Program-made: the position numbers and the translations under genes
The notes under the pieces: model-generated
The model's database searches: none
What the model saw: the letters and a program-made list of their open reading frames with translations, nothing else
Told to the model about the DNA's origin: nothing
Part shown: in pieces, positions 14,665 to 21,109 of the stretch
How the letters are laid out: every line of letters begins with the position of its first letter
Position numbering within the stretch: position 1 is the first letter of the stretch
Source of the DNA: Clostridia bacterium
GTDB lineage: Bacteria; Bacillota; Clostridia; Peptostreptococcales; Anaerovoracaceae
Length of the DNA stretch: 21,109 bases
Assembly (NCBI GenBank): GCA_900754795.1
Contig: CAAEEA010000032.1
Coordinates: 1 to 21,109 of the forward strand
Direction: 5' to 3'

Positions 14665-15846
14665 TTATCTGCCGCAGTATTCAACAGCCATTTCAGCGTA
14701 TATCTCCGCCGCCTCTTTCATCTGTTTTATTTCTATATATTCATGTACGGAGTGGGCAACACCCAGTTCTCCGGGGCCTATTATAAGGCATGAGGCGTTT
14801 GTGCCGTTGGCTATAAAGCCCGCGTCCGTCCACGCCGGAAACGGCTCGATGACGATCTCCTTTCCACGGCGGGAGTATACTTTTTTCGCGGCCTCAAACA
14901 CGGGATCTTCTTCGTCTGTGAGGAAAGGAAGATGAGGCAGCAGATCAAGCCCGTCAAAGGTTGACTTTACCTCGCAGCAAAATTTTTCATCTTCTCTGTG
15001 AAGCTGCTCTCCGATCTCTCTTAGCTCGTCGTATACCTGATCTATCGTCTCCGAAGGCACCATGCGCCTGTCAAGCACAATCTCGCACAGGTCAGGAACG
15101 GTGCTCGGCTGGTCTCCTCCGTTTATTGTCCCGATATTTATGGTAGGCGCTCCAAGAACGGGATATTCTCTTGAATCGAGGATAGGAACATATCTTTCAT
15201 ATACACGGTTTACAAACCTGGCGGCCATTTCTATGGCATTTATGCCCTCTTTCTGCCGGCCTCCGTGTACTTTCTTCCCTTTGAATGTTACAACAATCCA
15301 TTCCAGACCCTTGTTTCCGGGAGCTATGGCAAGACTCGTAGGTTCGCCTACGATAACGCCGTCGGCATAAGGTCCGTTTTTAATGAGATACGCCGTACCC
15401 TTTCCCTGTTCTTCTTCATCTGCCACTCCGGTAAAATACAGATCGCCTCCAAGGGATATGCCGCTGCGTTTTATCGCGGCCATAGCGGCCATCATCGAAA
15501 CCAGAGGTCCTTTCATGTCGCACGCGCCCCTGCCCATAACACGACCATCCACGATCGTTCCGTCAAAGGCGTTTTTCATATCATAAGCCGGTACCGTATC
15601 CATATGTCCCGTCAGCATGAGGGATCTTCCCCCGCCGCTTCCTTTAAGCACAGCCGTCACATTGAACCGCCCTTCTTCTATCTCTGTCACTTCGCATGGG
15701 ATGTCTTCCCTGTCGAAGAAATCTTTTATGTAGTACGCGATTTCCTTTTCCTGATCTTTCATAAATGAATAGCTCGGTATCTTTATCATCTCTGAAAGGA
15801 TCCCCGCCATATCAATGGAGTCAAGCTGTTCTCTGATTTTTTCCAT
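14665..15846 (-). CDS. M20 family metallopeptidase, ArgE/DapE-type
   Basis: The 393-residue protein has all the M20 dimetal ligands: H81 and D83 in TGHMDTVP, D110 in GRGACDMKG, E144/E145 in ADEEEQGKG, E168 in VGEPTS, and H365 in GVAHSVHEY near the end. The dimerisation domain (about 185-300) includes KKVHGGRQKEGINAIE. Relatives remove acyl groups from amino acids or cleave peptides (ArgE, DapE, carboxypeptidase G2, YgeY). The specificity is not clear, and true ArgE is less likely because no arginine genes are near. The start is ATG 15846, preceded by AGGAGG; the GTG at 15873 has no ribosome site. It heads the operon with PepV-like, activator and DUF1275 genes. Confidence 0.9.
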   Translation of the reverse strand: MEKIREQLDSIDMAGILSEMIKIPSYSFMKDQEKEIAYYIKDFFDREDIPCEVTEIEEGRFNVTAVLKGSGGGRSLMLTGHMDTVPAYDMKNAFDGTIVDGRVMGRGACDMKGPLVSMMAAMAAIKRSGISLGGDLYFTGVADEEEQGKGTAYLIKNGPYADGVIVGEPTSLAIAPGNKGLEWIVVTFKGKKVHGGRQKEGINAIEMAARFVNRVYERYVPILDSREYPVLGAPTINIGTINGGDQPSTVPDLCEIVLDRRMVPSETIDQVYDELREIGEQLHREDEKFCCEVKSTFDGLDLLPHLPFLTDEEDPVFEAAKKVYSRRGKEIVIEPFPAWTDAGFIANGTNASCLIIGPGELGVAHSVHEYIEIKQMKEAAEIYAEMAVEYCGR

Positions 15847-15875
15847 AACTGAACCTCCTCGTTTTCTCAGCACTT

Positions 15876-15903
15876 ATATTATCATAACTTTCGCGTTTTG
15901 CAA
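15876..15903 (-). promoter_or_regulatory. Possible sigma-A promoter of the M20 peptidase operon
   Basis: On the minus strand, TTGCAA (15903-15898) and TAATAT (15881-15876) are 16 bases apart, ending about 30 bases before the ATG at 15846. The match is weak. A partial sigma-54-type element overlaps it (15899-15914). Confidence 0.4.
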
Positions 15904-15929
15904 AGATGCGGCAATATTCTGAAGCATTC

Positions 15930-15965
15930 AAAAAAGCCGGAAAATTCAGATGATTTACCGGCTTT
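15930..15965 (-). terminator. Rho-independent terminator after the MFS gene
   Basis: The stem AAAGCCGG (15965-15958 on the minus strand) pairs with CCGGCTTT (15940-15933), with a further short A/T helix inside. It is followed by a run of T that extends to 15930. It ends the CoA-transferase/OYE/aminotransferase/MFS operon 25 bases past the MFS stop codon, separating it from the peptidase operon. Confidence 0.88.
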
Positions 15966-15989
15966 GTGTAAAATTTCATCTCTGACAGC

Positions 15990-17270
15990 TCATCGGCGTT
16001 CTTCTTTCAGTCCGCGTCTTATAACGTCTGTGCGGCGCAGCATTATGACAGCCAGGATCAGTCCGGCCGTGGCCATAATGAATCCCGCCATAAACGCCAT
16101 GTCGTAGCTTCCGGTCTTTTCCTGCACCGCGGCGATAAACGGCGCTCCTATGAGACTTGACATGCCGAATACAGAAAATGTTATCCCGTAATTTTCGGTG
16201 ATGTATCTGGTTCCCCAGAAATCAGCCGTCACCGGAGCTACAAGCGTGGCTATTCCTCCGAAGCAGAGCATGGCCATCATCAGCGCGAAGATAAATATTA
16301 TTTCGATCCTGCACAGAAACAGCGTCAGCATAGACGCTGCCATGACTGAATGGAGAAGTATAAATGATCTGAGGCGTCCTATCATATCAGAGATCCTGCC
16401 CCATACAGGGCGGCCCAGGGTATTGGCCAGTGAAAAAACGCTGACCACGGCTGCCGCCGCTCCTGCCCGCATACCGAAAGTTTCCTGCATTACCGGCGAT
16501 CCCTGGGTGATTATCATCGTTCCGCATACGGCGCCGAGGATCACGCAGGGATACAGCATATAAAACAGGGGGTCTTTCAGCATTTCACGGCGCGGCTTTT
16601 CATAAAGCCACGGAGCTGCCGCGCGGACATCCGGAGAATCTTTGCCTCGACCGGCCATATATTCCCGGAAACCTTCCGGCACTTCATATACAAACAGCGC
16701 CGCGACGATTATGCCGGCCATAAACCCGATCCCCATGATCAGCATCGCCCGGGAGACATCCCCCGTCAGTGTAAACAGCCACTGAGCCAGAGCCGCTATC
16801 ACCACTGAGCCAAGGCCCAGTCCGGCGGCCATCATACCGCTGGCGAACCCGGGCTTTTCAGGAAAACTTTCCTGTGAATAAGCAATCAGCACCGGATATA
16901 TCATGGCGTTTCCGATACCTCCTATGATCGAGTACATCAGGTAAAACAGCCATATATCCGGCATATATCCGCTTGCGGCGATACCGCCTCCGTACATCAG
17001 TCCTCCGAGAAAAAGTATTTTTCTGAGCGTCATTCTCCTCCGCAGAAAAGGTATCACCGTCATGTTGCACACCAGCATGGTGAGCGAAAGCATGGTATAC
17101 GCGATGGCGAGACGGCTGAGAGACCAGCCGAATTTTTCATTCAGAGGCAGCACGAACACGCTCCAGGCGTAGGATACTCCTCCCAGCAGATTGAGCACGA
17201 TCCCCGCCGCGAGACTTATCCGTCTTTTCTTTTCAAATTCCATAGGCGCATTATTTGCTGAATTCTTCAT
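15990..17270 (-). CDS. MFS transporter, OFA (oxalate/formate antiporter) family
   Basis: The 426-residue protein has twelve hydrophobic segments in two six-helix halves, with a cytoplasmic loop between them (about 200-235). OFA-family features are visible: GGVSYAWSVFVLPLNEKFGWS at the first helix, SIIGGIGNAMIYP, GLGLGSVVIAALAQWLF, and GRPVWGRISDMIGR opening the second half. The family moves small carboxylates such as oxalate, formate or lactate, so uptake or export of an organic acid from the linked pathway is likely. The ATG at 17270 overlaps the aminotransferase gene by 20 bases; an internal Met at position 10 has no ribosome site. It is the last gene of its operon. Confidence 0.9.
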   Translation of the reverse strand: MKNSANNAPMEFEKKRRISLAAGIVLNLLGGVSYAWSVFVLPLNEKFGWSLSRLAIAYTMLSLTMLVCNMTVIPFLRRRMTLRKILFLGGLMYGGGIAASGYMPDIWLFYLMYSIIGGIGNAMIYPVLIAYSQESFPEKPGFASGMMAAGLGLGSVVIAALAQWLFTLTGDVSRAMLIMGIGFMAGIIVAALFVYEVPEGFREYMAGRGKDSPDVRAAAPWLYEKPRREMLKDPLFYMLYPCVILGAVCGTMIITQGSPVMQETFGMRAGAAAAVVSVFSLANTLGRPVWGRISDMIGRLRSFILLHSVMAASMLTLFLCRIEIIFIFALMMAMLCFGGIATLVAPVTADFWGTRYITENYGITFSVFGMSSLIGAPFIAAVQEKTGSYDMAFMAGFIMATAGLILAVIMLRRTDVIRRGLKEERR

Positions 17271-18432
17271 CCAGCTCTCTCAGACAGGCGACCGCTTTTT
17301 CAAGGTTTTCCATGGAGGTGGCGTAAGACATCCTTACGAAACCTTTTCCGCAGTCTCCGAAAGCGTCTCCCGGTATCAGCGCCAGACGGCACTTGTCCAG
17401 AGCATAGTCACAGAACTCATCGCTGGTCATGCCGGTTCTGCTTATGTTCATGAAAACGTAGAAAGCGCCCTTCGGCACAGCGCAGCTGAAGTTTTTCATC
17501 TTATTTACTTCCGCCACAAGATAATCCCGGCGTTTCCTGAACTCACGGCGCATTTTTTCCACCGAACCGTCCTCGCGGGCGATAGCTTCAGCGGCCGCGT
17601 ACTGTACAAATGATGTGGCTCCCGCCGTCATGTAGAAGCACAGTCTGTTCATCGGCTCGATCAGTTCTTCCGGCGCGGCTATATATCCGACTCTCCATCC
17701 GGTCATGGCCATGCTCTTGGAAAGGCCGTTGAGGAGGATAGTTCTTTCTTTCATCCCCGGCAGAGAAGCGATACTGATATGAGGATAGTTTTCATCATAT
17801 GTAAGTCTCTCATATATCTCATCTGTAAGCACAAGCAGATCGTTTTCGATCGCCACCCGGGCGACGGCCTCCAGATTTTCTCTGCTGAGCACGCCGCCGG
17901 TCGGATTGCTCGGAGAAACTATCACCATCATCTTTGTCTTATCAGTGATGAGGCTTTTAAGCTCATCTATGTCGATCTGAAAGTCGTTTTCCTCCAGCAG
18001 ACGGTATTTTTTTACTTTGGCCTGAGCAATCTCCGGAATAGCAGAATAAGTCAGATAAACGGGATCCGGCACCAGAACTTCATCTCCCGGATTCAGGAAA
18101 GCAACCAGCGCCGCGAACATGCCCTGAGCCACTCCTGTTGTAACGCTTATCTCCGAAAGAGAGTAATCAAGTCCGTTCTCACGTCTGAGCTTATCTCTTA
18201 TGGCCTCTCTGAGCGGCACTATGCCGATATTGTCGGCGTATTTTGTCAGGCCTTTGTCCAGAGCGTCTTTACAGGCGTCCTTGATGTACCGGGGCGTGTC
18301 AAAATCCGGCTCTCCCAGTGTCAGCGCGGTTATATCTACGCCCTGAGCCGTCAGATCCGCGCACTTGCCGAATATGATCCTTGTCTTGGACATAGGCACG
18401 TTTACCATTCTGTCAGCTTGTTTAAAACTCAT
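17251..18432 (-). CDS. Class I/II pyridoxal-phosphate aminotransferase
   Basis: The 393-residue enzyme is a fold-type I aminotransferase of the aspartate/aromatic group. The PLP lysine is K239 in GLSKSMAMTGWRVGY. Other hallmarks are SPSNPTGG (N176), LTDEIYE (D204, which binds the PLP ring nitrogen), LGEPDFDTP at the N-terminus, and the C-terminal FVRMSYA with the arginine that binds the substrate carboxylate. It converts an amino acid into its 2-oxo acid, with 2-oxoglutarate or pyruvate as usual partner; the amino acid is unknown. AAAGGAG sits six bases before the ATG. The gene lies 34 bases after the OYE gene and overlaps the MFS gene, so it is part of the operon. Confidence 0.92.
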   Translation of the reverse strand: MSFKQADRMVNVPMSKTRIIFGKCADLTAQGVDITALTLGEPDFDTPRYIKDACKDALDKGLTKYADNIGIVPLREAIRDKLRRENGLDYSLSEISVTTGVAQGMFAALVAFLNPGDEVLVPDPVYLTYSAIPEIAQAKVKKYRLLEENDFQIDIDELKSLITDKTKMMVIVSPSNPTGGVLSRENLEAVARVAIENDLLVLTDEIYERLTYDENYPHISIASLPGMKERTILLNGLSKSMAMTGWRVGYIAAPEELIEPMNRLCFYMTAGATSFVQYAAAEAIAREDGSVEKMRREFRKRRDYLVAEVNKMKNFSCAVPKGAFYVFMNISRTGMTSDEFCDYALDKCRLALIPGDAFGDCGKGFVRMSYATSMENLEKAVACLRELDEEFSK

Positions 18433-18466
18433 ATAATGCTCCTTTCTTTTCCCGGCGCGTAACAGG

Positions 18467-20428
18467 CTAAGACAATGCCATTACAACATCCATGGCGCTT
18501 CTGGTAGCCGTCCTGAAATCTCCGCTTTCCGTGGCGTCACCCAGTGTATATGTCTCGTAACCCATGCTTCTGAGTTCCCCGGCCAGCTGAGGGTCTTTAG
18601 GTTTCTGTCCTGTCGCGCATATCACCATGTCGCATACAGCTTCACGTATATTGCCCTCGCCGTCACAGTAGATCACTTTGTCCTTTTCGACTTTCTGTAC
18701 GGCGCTGTTTAAGCATATTACCGTATCCGCCTCTTCAAGGACTTGCTGATTATGCTGTCTGTGTACAAGATTCTGTTTTTTTGAAAGTCCGTCATCCATC
18801 TCGATGATCGTTATGTGATTGCCTTTTTCTATCAGTGTCTGGGCTATCTCGCATCCCACCGTACCGCCTCCGATAATGACTATCTCTTTGCTTTGAGGCA
18901 TATGGCCGGCGTCTCTCAGAACATCCCAGCCGTCAGCCGCCAGGTCGATTCCCTCTACAGGAGGCCTCGAAGGCCGGGAACCGATAGCCAGCAGGATAAC
19001 ATCAGGCTTCACTGATCTTATATATTCAATATCAGCTTCTGTATTAAGGCGCGGTTCAACGCCGACTCTTGCCAGTTCTGCGATGAACCAGTCTTTCGCT
19101 TCGGTCACGGCTTCTTTGTGAGGCGGTATACCCGCCAGCACCATCTGTCCTCCAAGATGATCTGATTTTTCTGTCAGTATGACTTCGTGACCGCGCTTTG
19201 CCGCTATGATCGCCGCCTGCATACCCGCGATGCCTCCGCCTATTATCAGAACTTTTTTAGGAAAAGCCGCGCGTCCCGGATTATGTTCGGTAGCCGTATC
19301 TTCAAAACCCGTATAAGGGTTTATAACGCATCTTATGCTTCCGCTCTTTGGGCGGAACGCGGCGAAACAGCCCTCCCGGCAGCTGAGGCATTTGCGTATC
19401 TCTCCCGATCTGCCTGTCTCGGCTTTTATGGCCCAGTATGGATCACACAGCATCTGCCTTGCCAGGAAGACAAGATCGGTGGATCCCTCAGCGATAGCTT
19501 TTTCACAGAGCTCGGGAGTCCTCAGTTTGCCTACGACTCCCACTTTTGCTTTGGAAAGTCTCGGCTTGATGTAAGCCGCGTAATGGATTCTCCGTCCGTC
19601 CGGCATCCATTCGGCTTCCGTCGCCGCGCCGTCCGGTCCCTGCCCTATGGAACAGTCTATCAGATTCGCCCCGGCCTCTTCGCAGAGCTTCGCTATCTTT
19701 GCCCCTTCCTCGGCTGTGATCCCGCCTTCGATCTCCTCACGGCAGGCGAGCCTGACGCTTATTATCTTGTCAGGTCCCATTATCTCTTTGGCAAGCCTGA
19801 CGGCATCAGTGAGGAATCTTGCCCTGTTTTCTGTAGTTCCGCCGTATTCGTCGGTTCTGTGATTTGTAGCGGGACTGAGGAATTCATTTATAAGATAGTC
19901 GTGAGCCGCGTGAAACTCCACTCCGTCAAAGTCGCAGCTTTTTATGTTCCTGAGACATTCGGCGATTTCTTCCATGAAATATTCGATCTCTTCCTTTGTC
20001 AGCGTTCTGGCGGAATGAGCCTCTGATGAAGCGGCCTTGCCTTCTGCCCACGGAGCCACGGTCGGTCTGCCCTCGCAGTAATCCGGGTCGGAGATAAATC
20101 CGGCGTGACTCAGCTGAGCGCATATCTTAGTACCGAAAGAATGTACGCACTGAATCACCTCTGCCCATTCAGTCGTAACCAGCGGACTGTTAAACCTCGG
20201 CTCCCGGCGGCTCTGCCTTCCGCCCGGCCAGTCAAAGGGTGAGACTTCCGTAAATATCAGTCCCACGCCGCCCTTTGCTCTCTCTATATAATGAGCTATC
20301 GCCTTGCGCGTCACAGTACCGTTTACGGAAAAATAACATGTGTCCATGGCAGACATGACTACTCTGTTCTTTAGCGTAACGTTTCCGATTTTTATCGGTG
20401 AAAACAGATTCGGAAAATATTTGTTCAT
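18467..20428 (-). CDS. OYE-family iron-sulfur flavoenzyme (enoate / 2,4-dienoyl-CoA reductase type)
   Basis: The 653-residue protein has an old-yellow-enzyme TIM barrel (about 1-340, FMN), a four-cysteine site (C347, C350, C354, C367) for one [4Fe-4S] cluster, and a FAD/NAD domain (GGGIAG at 397-402; second dinucleotide motif GGGTVG at 520-525; the late LGDAT motif). HAAHDYLINEFLSP at 173-186 carries the Tyr (Y178) that matches the catalytic tyrosine of E. coli FadH. The family includes FadH, clostridial 2-enoate reductase, FldZ (cinnamate reductase) and BaiH. It reduces an activated C=C bond with NAD(P)H electrons; which substrate is uncertain. The gene lies six bases after the CoA-transferase gene and carries its ribosome site inside that gene. 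The context suggests an electron-sink step of amino-acid fermentation. Confidence 0.9.
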   Translation of the reverse strand: MNKYFPNLFSPIKIGNVTLKNRVVMSAMDTCYFSVNGTVTRKAIAHYIERAKGGVGLIFTEVSPFDWPGGRQSRREPRFNSPLVTTEWAEVIQCVHSFGTKICAQLSHAGFISDPDYCEGRPTVAPWAEGKAASSEAHSARTLTKEEIEYFMEEIAECLRNIKSCDFDGVEFHAAHDYLINEFLSPATNHRTDEYGGTTENRARFLTDAVRLAKEIMGPDKIISVRLACREEIEGGITAEEGAKIAKLCEEAGANLIDCSIGQGPDGAATEAEWMPDGRRIHYAAYIKPRLSKAKVGVVGKLRTPELCEKAIAEGSTDLVFLARQMLCDPYWAIKAETGRSGEIRKCLSCREGCFAAFRPKSGSIRCVINPYTGFEDTATEHNPGRAAFPKKVLIIGGGIAGMQAAIIAAKRGHEVILTEKSDHLGGQMVLAGIPPHKEAVTEAKDWFIAELARVGVEPRLNTEADIEYIRSVKPDVILLAIGSRPSRPPVEGIDLAADGWDVLRDAGHMPQSKEIVIIGGGTVGCEIAQTLIEKGNHITIIEMDDGLSKKQNLVHRQHNQQVLEEADTVICLNSAVQKVEKDKVIYCDGEGNIREAVCDMVICATGQKPKDPQLAGELRSMGYETYTLGDATESGDFRTATRSAMDVVMALS

Positions 20429-20434
20429 AAAGCG

Positions 20435-21109
20435 CTATACTCCTTCCATCAGTCCTACCCGCGGCGCAAAATCAAGTTTTGCTCCCGTAACGGCCTGAAG
20501 TTCCTCTCTCGTTATTCCCGGTGCCATGGCTGTAACGATGAGTTTTTTATCCTCTATCGTGATGATACATTTTTCTGTGACTACCATATCTACACATTCA
20601 ATGGCAGTCAGCGGCATCTCACATTCCTCGAGGATCTTGGGCTTGCCGTCCCGGGTACAGTGTTCCATGGCAACGATAACACGTTTCGCGCCGCACGCCA
20701 GATCCATTGCTCCGCCCATACCGTTGATCTTTTTGCCCGGAACCATCCAGTTGGCAAGATTGCCGTTCCTGTCCACCTGCAGCCCTCCGAGTACCGTGGC
20801 GTCAAGGTGTCCGCCTCTTGCCATGGCAAAAGAGATGGAACTGTCGAAACAGCTGGCGATCGGAAGAAGGGTGATATAAAATCCCCCGGCGTTTATGAGA
20901 TCCCTGTGTCCCTCTTCGGAGCGGTGATCAGTCTGCTCTCCGCCGTGTTCCCTGAGCCACGCTCTGTAAGTCTCTTCGTCTTTGTGTATTCCCGTTATGG
21001 GGAGGACTTTGCCCTGACCGGCAAAACCGTTTTCCCCGTGGAGTATGACCTGAACGCCTTCCGGGATATGATTGGCGACGAGAGTCGGTATTCCTATCCC
21101 CAGATTGAC
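20435..21109 (-). CDS. CoA-transferase beta subunit, partial (cut by right edge)
   Basis: The minus-strand frame is open from the edge to TAG at 20435, giving 224 visible residues; the N-terminus lies beyond the window. Family I subunit-B features are clear: LHGENGFAGQG, which holds the glutamate that forms the acyl-enzyme thioester, then LLPIASCFDSSISFAM, RGGHLDATVLGGLQVD, NLANWMVPGKKINGMGGAMDL and GAKRVIVAMEHC. These enzymes swap CoA between acetyl-, acetoacetyl-, butyryl- or other acyl-CoA and free acids. The alpha subunit would be expected upstream, outside the window. Compared with common B subunits the link between the ENG motif and NAGG is longer by about twenty residues. The ATG at 20824 is internal and not the start. 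First visible gene of the operon. Confidence 0.9.
   Translation of the reverse strand, partial: VNLGIGIPTLVANHIPEGVQVILHGENGFAGQGKVLPITGIHKDEETYRAWLREHGGEQTDHRSEEGHRDLINAGGFYITLLPIASCFDSSISFAMARGGHLDATVLGGLQVDRNGNLANWMVPGKKINGMGGAMDLACGAKRVIVAMEHCTRDGKPKILEECEMPLTAIECVDMVVTEKCIITIEDKKLIVTAMAPGITREELQAVTGAKLDFAPRVGLMEGV

Noticed and set aside
13936..14793. 285-codon plus-strand open frame
   Set aside because: It is antisense to the two M20 peptidase genes, has no ribosome site or domain, and is explained by codon bias of the real genes.
19187..20026. 279-codon plus-strand open frame
   Set aside because: It is antisense to the OYE-family gene, which has complete motifs along its full length; no promoter or domain supports it.
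20435..20824. Separate 129-residue gene starting at ATG 20824
   Set aside because: The frame continues upstream without a stop to the window edge and encodes the rest of a CoA-transferase beta subunit, so this ATG is internal.
1..21109. CRISPR array, insertion sequence, prophage or integrative element
   Set aside because: No direct-repeat array, transposase, integrase or att-like duplication of the tRNA ends was found; the region looks like ordinary chromosome.

Overview
The window looks like a stretch of chromosome from an anaerobic, fermentative Firmicute of the class Clostridia. The signs are strong AAGGAGG-type ribosome binding sites, several GTG/TTG starts, consensus sigma-A promoters, a ferredoxin-rich [FeFe] hydrogenase, a PrpR-type sigma-54 activator, and an old-yellow-enzyme/CoA-transferase/aminotransferase cluster typical of amino-acid fermenters. 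Base composition is moderate. The genus cannot be fixed from the sequence; a relative of the Eubacterium/Anaerovoracaceae group is a guess. I see no CRISPR array, insertion sequence, phage gene or integrase. No stretch over 300 bases lacks a gene; the longest gap is the 250-base divergent promoter region at 2393-2642.

Layout, left to right. (1) 1-2392, minus strand: a MarR regulator followed by two half-size ABC exporter subunits. The second subunit runs off the left edge. The complete subunit has a degenerate ATP site, as expected for one half of a heterodimeric drug exporter. (2) 2643-3552, plus strand: a LysR regulator, divergent from the MarR gene, split by a one-base frameshift in a run of nine A's. 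(3) 3567-7187: a CPA2 cation/proton antiporter with C-terminal RCK_C domains, tRNA-Leu(GAG), a small acidic membrane protein with a YcxB-like tail, and tRNA-Arg(ACG). The tRNAs and the acidic-protein gene have near-perfect promoters. (4) 7225-10518, minus strand: a compact NhaC-type Na+/H+ antiporter, [FeFe] hydrogenase and GNAT acetyltransferase operon. (5) 10647-15846, minus strand: two M20 metallopeptidases, a PrpR-domain sigma-54 activator and a DUF1275 membrane protein, with overlapping or closely spaced genes. (6) 15990-21109, minus strand: a CoA-transferase beta subunit (cut by the right edge), an OYE-type iron-sulfur flavoenzyme (enoate/dienoyl-CoA reductase family), a class I aminotransferase and an OFA-type MFS transporter, closed by a Rho-independent terminator.

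Blocks 5 and 6 together read as an amino-acid or peptide catabolic region. Peptidases release amino acids, the aminotransferase makes 2-oxo acids, the CoA-transferase activates the carbon skeleton, the OYE enzyme may reduce an unsaturated acid or its CoA ester as an electron sink, and the MFS protein may move the organic acid. This pathway is inferred from gene families and order; the substrate is not visible. Block 4 may link hydrogen metabolism to sodium/proton exchange.

The observations most worth a second look are the LysR A9 frameshift, the antiporter gene that seems to rely on read-through of the tRNA-Leu terminator, the NhaC-hydrogenase operon, the long insert in the CoA-transferase subunit, and the coupling of a PrpR-type activator to peptidases and a DUF1275 protein.
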